Shown: positions 53,445 to 64,000 of the stretch, in pieces
Position numbering within the stretch: the stretch's first letter is position 1
Layout of the letters: every line of letters starts with the position of its first letter
DNA from: Deinandra increscens subsp. villosa
Lineage: Eukaryota; Streptophyta; Magnoliopsida; Asterales; Asteraceae
Length of the DNA: 64,000 nucleotides
Assembly (NCBI GenBank): GCA_039602395.1
Contig: JBCNJP010000019.1
Span: 4,718,335 to 4,782,334, forward strand
Direction: 5' to 3'
Notes under the pieces: generated by a model
The model's database searches: none
The model's input: the letters and a program-made list of their open reading frames with translations, nothing else
Told to the model about the DNA's origin: nothing
Translations under genes and position numbers: made by a program

Positions 53445-55217
53445 ATACTTCCCGCAGGTTTGCAACTTCGTCAACTTCTTTTTCATTCGGTTCATCGGAT
53501 TGACCTAAACTATTATGCTCTCTTCACTTTTTTATATATGTCATTATATTGTTCATTTCATGGTTATAATGATCAGGTTAGATGTGCGTTTATCATTGCT
53601 TCACAACACATGGATTTTTACAGCACTGAAATTAGCCCTTATGTTTTCTTAAATTTAGTTTTGATTTTTTTCTTTGTCACTCGATTACAGTGCATATGAA
53701 TGAATGTTGTTGGTGTTACTACAGTATAACTTAAGAAGCTAGAGGTTAGATTTGTTGTTTATACACAAATTGGATTGTTGATCCTAAACCAAAGTACAAG
53801 ATATGTTGTATCCTTCTACCGTACAAAGTTTCCACAAGGGGATTTTACTCTAATATTGATCCTAACTTGAAAGGTGAATGTGAGGAGGTCTTCTTGAAAC
53901 TGGTATTGTTTTCACGTATAACCTTTTCATTTTGTTGTTTGAGAATTAGTAAATATTACTTTATAACATCTTCTTAGCTTTTCTTTTAACATTATAGGAC
54001 TTGGAAGATGGATATTATTTAACCGAGGTTGGAGAACTCAAGTATGCAATCCCCTCTTATATAGAGGTTATAGATAAGTTACCAATTAACAGGTAATGTT
54101 TCTTAAAGTGATCTTTATAAATAAATTGATTCGTTTGTGTTTTTCTTGAACTGTCTTTATCTACTTGATGAGCCTCAAGAGGTAATGAAAGTTATTTTGT
54201 TTGATTGCCTATGTCGCTTGGCTTTTGATCTTGATCTTCATTGAATCTTTGAATCTCAACCTGCACATTTAGAAATATAAAACATATACTATGAATCTCA
54301 ACCTGCACATTTAGAAATATAAAACCTATATTTTGAATCTCAACATGCACATTGAATCTTTGAATCTCATCTTTAGATAAAGTGAGCAGTTTAAGAATAT
54401 GTGTAACATGGTCTTTAAAATCATAACTTAGAACATTTTGTTTTGTTTTCTAATGTCATCTAAAACTTATAAACCAACGATTATGTGATGTTGATTTTTA
54501 ACACAAATACTGACCCATCAGAGTTGTTTTTTGGCCACATCGTTATCCAGATGAAAATAGTTTGTAGTATCAACTGTGAGATTGTAGTATCAACTATAGT
54601 TTTCTTATGTATATCTTTGTTCAATTGTTTGATATTTTTTATTAGTCAATATACTTTTATGGATTGCAGGTGCTTAAAAATGTATGAGTTAGCACTGGAT
54701 GCTTATTTCATATGCACTGGTAAGTTTTTTTGCATCTAAACATTTTTATAATGATTATTTTAAGTTCACTTTTTTTTTTATCTTGAGGATATGGAAAATG
54801 GAATTTATCACTTTGATAAAAGTTCGAGCATCTAATTAGAGATGAGAGGTTCAAATGTTCATGTCTATCAAGTTCATATTTAACAAGAGATGTTGACTTT
54901 TTTCATATTAAACACCAGGTTGACTTACATTAGGCATTCTTGAAAGTGCACACATTTGATTACTTAAGGTCACATTTTTCCTTCTTTACGAATCCACCTA
55001 TTCATTGTGTTTATTACATCATTGTTTGACTGTCGTATTGCCAGACATATGTACAAAACAATCTCATTGTCTACATTATAAATGAGTGTTCGGGTGTTTA
55101 ATGCTAGGTAGATAAATGATATTGCACACGTGCATGTGTAACAATCCGTTTTAAAATATATAAGTGGCACTTGCTCCGTGATAAAAAAAGGCAACACTGG
55201 GATTGTCAAAAACACCA
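53445..55217 (+). pseudogene. Unidentified exon fragments
   Basis: Three exon-like pieces lie in one order on the plus strand. Near 53850-53910 is IDPNLKGECEEVFLKL with a GTATTG donor. At 53999-54092, from a TATAG acceptor, is DLEDGYYLTEVGELKYAIPS, ending LPINR before GTAATG. At 54670-54719, from GCAG, is CLKMYELALDAYFICTG before GTAAG. They could be captured exons of one host gene, which I do not recognise. A repeat of about 47 bp containing 'aatctcaacctgcacattta' is present in two and a half copies at 54236-54360. Confidence 0.4.
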
Positions 55218-55257
55218 TCAAAAAGCGTCCGCCGCGAAGCGCGGATCGCAACATCTA
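55218..55257 (+). mobile_element. Helitron-like 3' terminus
   Basis: CCGCCGCGAAGCGCGG forms a short hairpin and is followed 11 nt later by CTAG and T, the arrangement at Helitron 3' ends. The 5' end is not identified. Confidence 0.55.
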
Positions 55258-55638
55258 GTTTTTCAATAAAAACAAATATTTTTTACTGAAAAGTATCATA
55301 TCGGTTTAATATCTTATTCTAATTTAATATTTTTTGTAAAGTAAAATACTATAGGAAACTTAGTAATTAACTTTAAAATTATACTATAAATAATAAACTC
55401 ATTAATTTGGGTTATATATATGTATATATAATAAAAAATTGAGCTAAAATTTAAACGAGCCAAGCGAGCGAGCCAACGAGCTAACTAACGAGCGAGCCAC
55501 GAGTCAAGCTGACCTTGGCTCGGGCTCGGCTCGTCTATAATCGAGCTGATTTTCGAGCGAGCTAATTTTGAGCTTTTTACGAGCGAGCTTCGAGCGAGCC
55601 ACGAGCTGCGAGTTTTTTAAACAGCCCTAATTCTCTCT

Positions 55639-57463
55639 CATCATCAAACTGTAATTCTCTGGTGGTTATTCTCTTATCATCTTTTCCAAATTCAATGAAA
55701 ATAAGCATTCAATTGCTCCATTGAATCTGTTCCACTCTTCTTGTTAATTTCTAAACACTTCAGACCCATCAATGGGATAATAGATTTAGGTTATACATTA
55801 TCCAACGTGTCAAATTAGAAAAACTTGTTAAAATAATAACGGGTCACACGGGTTCGAAGTCACGGAATGGCACTTGAAATGTATAAAACCTCATACATCA
55901 ACTTTTCGTAATAAATTGTATTTTTATTACCGTAATAATATAGTTTTTGTAATGGTATATAAAGACGATTAAAACGTATAACCCTAAACTTACGCAAAAG
56001 AAACTGCAAGAAGGTTGCTCTAACCAAAATTCATGGTTTCACTTTACAGAAGAATAAAAATAATGACGCCATAGTCTCTTTAAGAATTGATTTTATAAGT
56101 TATTGTAAGAAACATAAAATAAATCAGGATAAGAGGGTTTATCTCACGTTATTGATAAATAAGATTTTTCTCGTTTTAGGTTCTTCATCTCATTCAAATA
56201 GTGATATTTCTGCTCTTTGATTAAAATTTGTTGGACATTGTTGTAGCTTTAGTAACGATTAGTTAAAAGAAACTTTGTATGACTAAATAGTGGTACATGA
56301 TTTACTTAGTAGAAGATGTTGGTGTCCTCATGATTTAACTAGGTCACTAAATTATGGGGGAATTGCATATATCCTCTATTTTTTATTGTAATTGCATATT
56401 TACCCGCACTAAACTAACAATTGCATATTTCCTCTTTTGTAGGTAAATGACCATTTTATCCTTTCAATTGTTTGTTAGGGCTTAATAAAAAAACCCACAA
56501 CATATGACCATCGACGACCGTTGTCTCTTTCTTGCACAAAGACCAAGACGATTCATCTTCATCAAGCAACTTCGTCATTACCAACTAAGGAAGCAGCTAT
56601 CCTGGTCGAAATCATCTTCTACAGGTTCGAAATAGTCATCTTTTTTTATTCTATTGGTCGATTTACTCCAGTACTTGGTCACTGATTCGATTTTAGGGTC
56701 ATTTTTTGGTTATTGATCACAACTTTCTTCTAGAAAGTTACAACCGAATGTATGTACATATTTCTTCTTTGTAGAACAAAACCCCTAAATCAATTCTATC
56801 AATTCAGAAGTGTTCATGAGCCCATCTTCTACAGATCTTCATTATTAGGTATGTAGAACAGAACCCCTGAATCAATTTCTGTTCATATGTCCATTTGATT
56901 ATGATTCTTTCTGGAAATGACATAAACTTAGGGTTCTTGAACATGTTTGCTCAAAATTGAGCAATCTGCTTTGAATTAGAGTATGATTTTTTTAAGGATG
57001 CTACAAAATTTCATATAAAAAGAAAGCCTCAAGTTATTTTCACAATTTGAAAAGGTTTGGTATTAAATTGTGAAACGAACTAAAATTAAGGTTTTCTACA
57101 GATTGTTTTGTCAAAATTAAATCTTTTGGTATTAAAATGAAGCTTCGTACTTTGGGATACATCATATATAATATCATAAATTAAAGTCCTAAGTTTATTT
57201 CATATATAAACAAGATTTGATATTTTATTAGAGAAATACTTCAAATTTTAAAGTACTAAGTTTATTTCGTATGAAAACAAGATTTGATATTTTATTTGAG
57301 AAATACGTCAAATTAGGATTTTTCGAGAAATATAAATTTGTCATTTATTAAACAAAAAGCTTGCTTTTATCATAATCATAATACAAGACAAATTCACACA
57401 CACACACACACACACATATATACACAATACATTTTTATATATACATATATATATATATATATA
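55639..57463. other. Intergenic, old repeats
   Basis: The segment 56350-56460 ('gcatatttaccc' words) is related in inverse orientation to the 480-600 region. An (AC)n microsatellite lies at about 57395-57416 and (TA)n follows. No gene is supported. Confidence 0.45.
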
Positions 57464-57872
57464 GGGTAAGGATATGGTGAAAACCACTCCGAGTTGAAAA
57501 AACTCTTAAAAAACGGGATTAAAAAGTTTTTTTTCCCTTCAATTTTTTTATGGTGATTCTTTAGGTTATAGGCTACCTCTAGGTGAAAAAAAATCAAAAA
57601 AACGCCTCGGGTTTTTTTTTTAAATATAACAAGTTTTGTTGTTACATATGTAACCAACATATGTACAGAGTGTTACATATGTAACAAGGCCATTTTTTGA
57701 GATTTTTTTTAAAAAAATCCCCGAGGCGTTTTTTTAAAATTTTTTTCATCTAAGGGTAGCCTATAACCTAAAGAATCACCATAAAAAAATTGAAGAAAAA
57801 AAAATACTTTTTGACCCCGTTCTTAAAGAGTTTTCAAAGTTTTCTCAACTCGGAGTGGTTTTCATTTTACCC
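57464..57872. mobile_element. Foldback MITE inserted in (TA)n, unit 1
   Basis: The ends GGGTAAGG and, in reverse complement, GGGTAAAA lead into long matching arms (AAAACCACTCCGAGTTGA, then 'ttataggctacc' and 'ggtagcctataa') converging at about 57690. The left flank is (TA)n; the right flank is (CT)n then (TA)n. No coding capacity. Confidence 0.75.
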
Positions 57873-57956
<84 letters not shown>

Positions 57957-57960
<4 letters not shown>

Positions 57961-58144
57961 GAGGTTCATTGTAGACACTTTCACATGTGAAATGACACTT
58001 TTTCACATGTGAAATGTTCTAAATATTTGAGAAAAAAGAAAAAAAGAAAAAAATGAATTAATCACAACCATTAGATCAAGAGATCTAATGGTGAAAAAAG
58101 GTGTCTACCTGTCTACACTTATGGGGGTGTCTACAATGAACTTT

Positions 58145-58148
<4 letters not shown>
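57957..58148. mobile_element. MITE inserted in (TA)n, unit 2
   Basis: It starts GGGTGAGGTTCATTGTAGAC right after a long (TA)n run and ends GTCTACAATGAACTTTTCAC right before another. The inner inverted word TTCATTGTAGACAC is perfect. An internal palindrome (CATTAGATC/GATCTAATG) adds structure. Size is 192 bp. Confidence 0.75.
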
Positions 58149-58196
<48 letters not shown>

Positions 58197-61100
58197 GATC
58201 AAATTTTAATAATTTAAAAAACATTAGTTTAAATTATAAAATTACTTAGAACTCGCGTGGAACGAAAGGGTAAACGCATGTACACTGGGTTTTCTGACAT
58301 AGGTAGGGATGTTGCATAAAACCTTCAATAGACCTGGCAGACTTACCTCGGAATTTCCGGAGTGAGCGTTTACTTAGAGGAAAACGCATTTCCATAATAT
58401 CACTAATCGTTGTTATTTATCATAAAGCATAAAAATAGTCATTTTGCCATAATAATACATGACTCTCATCAAGAACCCCGTACACTTAGAACTTTAGTTA
58501 TTATTCCTCGTATTTATTTTAGCCTATTCCTGTCACTAGGCTAATTTCAATGTCTACCATGTCGCCCTCGGTGTTATCCTCACTCTCAGTCCATCTATCA
58601 TGTGAGTTTCATAAAACCCCTTCTCATTGTTAATTGGAGTGCAACATGTATCATATATTAAAAGCTTTACTCTTTAATCCTTATTCGAAACCAATGCAAT
58701 TCTATGGTCATTTGTGTGATTCTTGGTATGTTTACCTGTGTGAAACTTGAAACTTTATTCTTGCGTCAACATTAACAATACCAAGCTTTTGATACATTAA
58801 TAGTTATTGGTTGACAACCCACCCGTTTTGTGACACCCGACATTTCCAGGTTATTCCTTGCCAACATAACATACACTGTTACAAAAAGACATTAGCACAA
58901 CGTACATGATTCCAAACATACATGCATGTATTGCACTGTACATAACAAGTTTTTCAATTAGCGCGTTGCTGCTAGCGTAACGTACTCGATGCAATTTTGA
59001 AACACGTAGAATAACCATAAGCAAGAAAACAACGCAAGACATAGTAAAACTGATGAAACCATTGTTGTCAGCGATTGCTGATGGCTCCTATCCCAGAAAA
59101 CCACATACCTATGCTATTATATATTTAATTGAGGACGTAAAATTATAGAACAAAGTAATCCTATCTATTAGAAAGCATACACCAAAGAGAAATTTATGTT
59201 CTAAAGAAAGTAACTTAGGAGTAGATGCACATAAACAACCAACGATTATAAAAAATCACACCCATATGAATCAGCAACCTAAGAATTACTATATCCATAT
59301 CAATTACCAACTTGAGAATTACTATTAACATATGTAGCGAAAATGTATGCACTTGACCTGGATATCACCTTCTCTTTTTTGTCTCACAGGCTTCATGTTC
59401 TATAGAGGATCGAACGATTGTTGTTAGTAAAGAAAATGTCGATGACATCATTATATTATACAAATGAGGTTGAAATGTCACTAACCTAGGCTATTTGTAA
59501 TCTAGGTTATAAATAATCTAGTAGGAACACAAAGCAAATTATTAATTTGAGCAGTTAAACTTGATATAAGAAGTTGAATAACTTTGAGTTCAGCTGCGTT
59601 TTTTCATTTTATTTTATTTGAGGGCCATTGCCTGTGGTAATTGTTTCCATTTGTAGCACATTAAATTTACAGAGTTTCAAAAATAGAGTTTGGTCACATA
59701 CAATTATAAAAATAATAGCCCTTTAAAAGCTTGATTTTATTGTAATGATATTTTTTTTCTAAAACTTACTCTTTTAACCCAAACCTATTTTGCTCATAAC
59801 CCGTTTTGACCCTGTTGCCCGACCCGTGACTTTTGCCAAGCTTAAATTTTCCATTGTAATTAGACCAAAACTCACCTCACAGTATCCAAATCTTTCCATT
59901 GTTATCCAAAACATCAGATGTCAATCCTTCCAAAACTGTTCCGATTGCACCAACATCACCCCATATAGTCTTACCACCTCCTTCCATAATTTCCTGACAC
60001 AATTTATCAATGCTTAAGTACACAAATATATCAATTTTATATGTTAAAATTGTTTATACCGACCCATTAGAGAAAATAAGAAGTTAAAAAGATTTATAGA
60101 AAATCTAGTGAAGGGTTGCTTCTTCATCTTGAAGGATTATTCATCACCAACAGTGAAATCATGACCCGAACCCAGAAACACTTTAGTCAAATTTTCTAAA
60201 TTTTATACCCGGTTTTCTAAATTTTTACATCTAAACTATATTATAACACTAAACTTTACATCATGTAAAGCATGTATAATATGTGTTTGATAACTTTAAA
60301 TTATAATTAAAGTATTAAACAAAATCCCCAATCCACCCATCTTATAATTAAATTCCGAATTCCATCTACGAATCCGTACCTTATATAAATATTCAACACT
60401 TTGTACTCCTGAACTTTATACTCCTCAACTGAGGTTTGAGTCGAAGATACACCAAAACTTTACATGCCTCATTACCTGCAGAAACAAAATGGAGATCAAA
60501 TCTCTTGAGTTTGGACCAAAACGTATAGAAATCGAATGCCTTCGCAATGCTAAAGTCTATCATCGCCCACCCAATAAATCTTAAGCCAACATATTATAAT
60601 TAATATAATTAATATAAACATATTATAATTAATATAAACAGCTGACAAACACAAAAAGTTTAGGCTTTAAGGGCTAATAATAATATCCAATCTCTAAACC
60701 AAACACAATAATTCTTGCGAAAGTTTAGGATTTAAGGGTTAATAATATACCAAACCCTTGTTGAATTGAAAACCAATCAACTGCGAAGGATGAACAAAAG
60801 CAAAATTAGAAAAGCCAAAACCACATATAAAACCATTGAGAAGATAAAAACAGTTTTCATTCTTAAGAAAACCATGGAAAAGATTAAACTGCAACTGGCG
60901 TCGTCTCCATTATGTGCTCACCAACGACCATTGAAAATCACGTTTATGAAACATCATAAGGATAAAATATAAGGTCGGTGCTGTGAAATTAGTGTTCAGG
61001 AGAGATGAAAACGCAGATTAAACAGATCGAACCAATAAAGATTATGAAATTTCATAGATGAAAACATAAATCAAGGGATGCGATAGATACATGCTAATCT

Positions 61101-61764
61101 GCCATCAATGGATGTGTCAAATGTCGGTTGGAAATATGTTTTAATGCACCATAATGTACCAAACTTATGTCAAAGAAAAGTCATGATTCAAATTTTCAAA
61201 CACTCAGAAAATAAGTAATATGAAAAAAATGCATAAAGATTATCATAAGAAATATGAGATAAGTACATTGACCTGTACATACATAGATTACTTCTGATAT
61301 AACTTTCAACTCAAAACATAATCCAAATGAAAAAATTTATCTCAAAACTTTTGATTACATCTTGGACATGGCACAGAGTAAAAAAAAAACAAATGACCAT
61401 CATATTAAACCATTGAGTAAGAAGAAAGTATGGACTGTGTACAAATTAGTATTAAAGATATCAAAACGACCCAAAGTTATTCACATATATAATTTAAGTG
61501 TCTCTAGATATAAGAAAGGGAACGCAACATATAAAGGTGTAAACAGGTGATTGTTAAGTGGTTGATGCTAAAAGGTAATTTCTAGACTTCCAAAAGATGT
61601 TTGAAAAGAAGTTTACCACAAATTCTATACACCAATTCAAGTACAGAATACTAAAGGTTCATTATCTTTTGTTTTAATTTTCTTAACATCCAAAAACATA
61701 AAGCATGTAGAACTAACGTCAACCATCTGATATGAAATTAGGTTAGGATCAAATAGAAAACGTA
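58149..61764. other. Intergenic, no supported gene
   Basis: AT-rich sequence with short frames only (58851-59042, 59790-60017, 60766-60972, 61362-61550), none with a recognisable domain. A short duplication 'tattataattaatataa' occurs near 60590-60640. Confidence 0.45.
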
Positions 61765-62597
61765 CATGTGAAAAGCCGCCAAAACCTCCGGCCACCGCGT
61801 AGAGGGAGAGGGAAAGACGACGATCGGTGAACAGGGTTCGGAGTCAATCGATTTCCACCTCCATCAATCTTCAAAATTCATCCAGAAACCCTAAGGGCGC
61901 GTTTAGTTGTGGAAAACAAGGGGTGTTTTCCATTTCTGTTTTCCAAGAAAACAAGGAAAACAGAAAACGTGTTCAAATTGTATTTTTTAGAAAACGTTTT
62001 CTAGGAAAACAGAAAATAGTGTCTTCTAAATTTTAACTAAAAATGGAAAACACCTTTTTTACTGTTTTCTGTTTTCTGTTTTCTATTTTCGTTTTCCAAA
62101 TATATACAAAAGAAAAGGGGCGTTCATTTTCTAGGGTTTATACGCACAGTCACTCGACCTCTCCTCCGTTACCTCCGTCGCCGTCTACTCCACCGCATCT
62201 CGACGGAAATCTAATGAAATGTAGAGATAGAAAACAAATAGAAAACAAATAGAAAACAGTTGATTTGAACATGTTTTCTAGTTTTCTAATTTTGAAAATG
62301 AAAATTCCATCTTTCAAATTTGAACGCGTTTTAAAAAATTTTCATGTGTTTTCTAGAGATGGAAAACTCATTTCATTTTCTAGAAAACCAGAAATGAAAA
62401 ACTAGAAAACATTTTCCACAACTAAACAGCCCCTAATATTTTCAATTCATTAATCATAATCAGACCCAAGAACTGTCGATTTAAAACTTACTTTGACGCA
62501 GAGATCTGCGAATCCTCCCTAAATATGACAGGTTGCCTTCGATAACCAACAACCACATCGCCGTCTTCTAACCCTTCGACCTCGAAGAATCCTGCCA
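61765..62597 (-). pseudogene. Unidentified gene, two exon candidates split by a MITE
   Basis: On the minus strand, an ATG at 62597 opens MAGFFEVEGLEDGDVVVGYR and continues RQPVIFREDSQISASK to a clean GTAAGT donor at about 62489. After a Tourist-like MITE (61895-62433) comes a second exon-like piece (61765-61870) encoding DSEPCSPIVVFPSPSTRWPE and VLAAFH before a GTACGT donor. The second piece is a copy of the plus-strand exon at 51700-51815. No further exons were found and no family was recognised, so a working gene is doubtful. Confidence 0.4.
61895..62433. mobile_element. Tourist-like MITE (539 bp)
   Basis: The ends GGGCGCGTTTAGTTGTGG and, in reverse complement, GGGGCTGTTTAGTTGTGG are flanked by TAA (61892-61894, 62434-62436). 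The interior repeats 'gaaaac' and 'gttttc' words many times in both orientations. It includes a short C/G-rich stretch (62140-62205), possibly captured. Confidence 0.75.
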
Positions 62598-63662
62598 TAA
62601 CGAAGGAGAGAAATCGCCAAAACAAAGGATAAACAACATAATCGACATTTACGAACATCAAAGCAGAAGAAGAAAACAAACCCAAGGGAAAGTGAAGAAG
62701 GGACCGTTTCCTGTCATCGGTTCATCGGTTCAGAGAGAGAGAGAGACAAAAGAGAAGTTGTACTGCCATTTGAGAGAAATCAGTGAGCAAGTCTTCTTTT
62801 ATTGGTTTTACACGGCAAGCCTTACAACCACATACATATGATATGTTAAAAAGAGTTGTACCGAAAAAGATGTTATACTTGTAAGTTATGCATTATAATT
62901 TATACAATATGCATCAATGGATGTACAATAAGTTGTTAAATGTTATATAGGTTAATAATTAGTGTTGTTATGTGTTCGTCAAATCATGAGCATTCACACA
63001 CAAGTTGAACTTCGGTGAATTGTTTAGCTAAACCGTTAAATAAACAAGCGTGATCAACGTGCATGATTTTATGTGTTATGATTTCATGTGAAACAAAATG
63101 TTTTATGATTTTATGTGAACCTTACATTGTAACTTTATGTGACATTACATGTTGCATGATTGTAATTAACTTGTTATGTGAATTAAATATAGGTCATCAT
63201 ATAATATATAAGTAGTTTCTAAAATGTTATTTTATAAATTATGGATGGTTAAATATTGGTTAAGCATTCTAAATCTTTGAGGACCAATCCCGTAATTATC
63301 CAAACTTAATTGATTAAACTCGTTAGGACTAGTCCTGTAATTAGCAAAAACTCGTTTTCGATTATATAAGTTCAAAGGACTAATTTTGTTAATAGGGCAA
63401 ACTTGATTTTGAATCTCAAACACAACGTCGACATCTTTTTTCAGTAACCGACTCACGTTCGATTCCAAATCGAACTCACCTTCGATTCTGGATTAAAGGA
63501 ACTCGTCGGTTAGACCTGAATCCGAGTATCTCTCTCGATAAAACACCTGAATCTCAGTCTCTCTCTCTCTCTCTCTATAAAACACCTGAATCCGAGTATC
63601 TCTCTCGATAAAACACCTGAATCTCAGTCTCTCTCTCTCTCGATAAAACACCTGAATCCCAG
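62598..63662. other. Intergenic with tandem repeat
   Basis: A short tandem array at about 63517-63660 repeats 'aaaacacctgaatc' with 'tctctctc' spacers three to four times. No gene is supported. Confidence 0.5.
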
Positions 63663-63950
63663 TCCTCAAAGACTGATAACTTCAAAAGTTGAGAAAACCT
63701 TGAAACAACAAATAATCCTAAAAATTCAGAAAGAGTAATTTCCAAAGAAGTAAACCCAAAACAAAACAAAAAAAGATAGGGCCTTAAAAAGGTAGATACA
63801 AAAACACAATTTGTTTTAATAAAAAAAAGTAGACCGGTCAATCTAAAACCTAATTATCTCGAAGTCCGGTTTGCATTAGGAAATTGCCACCCACTTCCGA
63901 AAAACAAGTTTCTTTAATCTACTTATAACATTTTTTTTGTTTTACCTACT
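63663..63950. repeat. Dispersed repeat, copy of 32745-33030
   Basis: The segment is highly similar in the same orientation to 32745-33030, containing 'cgaagtccggtttgcattag' and 'gaaattgccacccacttcc'. Family unknown. Confidence 0.7.
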
Positions 63951-64000
63951 TCAGGAAATTCAGGTTTATTTCACAAATTATGTAATCAATGATACCTTAG

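Larger units (their letters stand above)
47545..55629. mobile_element. Possible composite element with 9-bp target duplication
   Basis: The left end (47545 onward, GGTTGTAAACGAGC followed by many 'gagccgagcc' words) and the right end (to 55629, which in reverse complement reads TAGGGCTGTTTAAAAAACTC followed by 'gctcgtggctcgctcg') belong to one repeat family in opposite orientation, each followed inward by AT-rich DNA. ATTCTCTCT flanks both ends (47536-47544, 55630-55638), a length typical of Mutator-like elements. Removing the two nested hAT insertions leaves about 3.3 kb with gene-like exon fragments. The duplication is low complexity, so chance agreement is possible. Confidence 0.45.

Noticed and set aside
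57394..57660. 88-codon minus-strand frame
   Set aside because: Runs through (AC)n and (TA)n microsatellites and a MITE arm.

Overview
This window is nuclear DNA from a flowering plant, most likely a eudicot. The genes have many GT-AG introns, intergenic DNA is very AT-rich, and mobile elements of nearly every plant class are present. An Asteraceae origin is my guess from the general look of the repeats; nothing in the sequence proves it.

Four host genes or gene relics can be assembled from exons. (1) 13223-16382 (+) is a nine-exon plastid biotin-attachment-domain-like gene (BADC type) that lacks the biotinylated lysine. (2) 18034-22510 (-) encodes a DCD (development and cell death) domain followed by six Kelch repeats. 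Its exons are recognisable, but its reading frame is broken in exon 4 and doubtful at the start codon. (3) 29903-30854 (-) is a decayed thioredoxin-like 3-3 gene. (4) 43370-46332 (-) is a protein-only RNase P (PRORP2/3 type). Its last exon is interrupted by a 285-bp Tourist-like MITE whose ends supply a GT...AG pair at exactly the right position to be spliced out.

Mobile DNA by region. 1-7 kb: a 3' stub of a LINE-like element, a PIF/Harbinger element with TTA target duplication and a deleted transposase, an L1-type LINE 3' end, and a deleted hAT. 7-13 kb: AT-rich repeats and a Tourist MITE. 26-28 kb: a SINE, a foldback element and a second LINE-like stub. 33-36 kb: a 247-bp-spaced tandem duplication running into an inverted duplication of an RNA-dependent RNA polymerase (RDR) fragment, a near loop-free hairpin of about 0.94 kb. 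35.9-38.0 kb: a non-coding LTR retrotransposon with a third, unlike LTR in its middle. 39.3 kb: a SINE with target duplication. 42-43 kb: a Helitron-like 3' end and a small hAT-like MITE. 47.5-55.6 kb: a possible composite element with a 9-bp target duplication, holding gene-fragment exons, an apparently intact autonomous hAT (48027-51496, 845-aa transposase, perfect 8-bp target duplication) and a deleted hAT (52180-53436). 57-58 kb: two foldback MITEs sitting in (TA)n microsatellites. 61.9-62.4 kb: another Tourist-like MITE.

The strongest candidates for something undescribed are the MITE acting as a new intron between two zinc ligands of PRORP, and the RDR-derived hairpin, which could make small RNAs against the plant's own silencing polymerase. 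Both rest on direct reading of the sequence; expression and splicing are inferred and untested.
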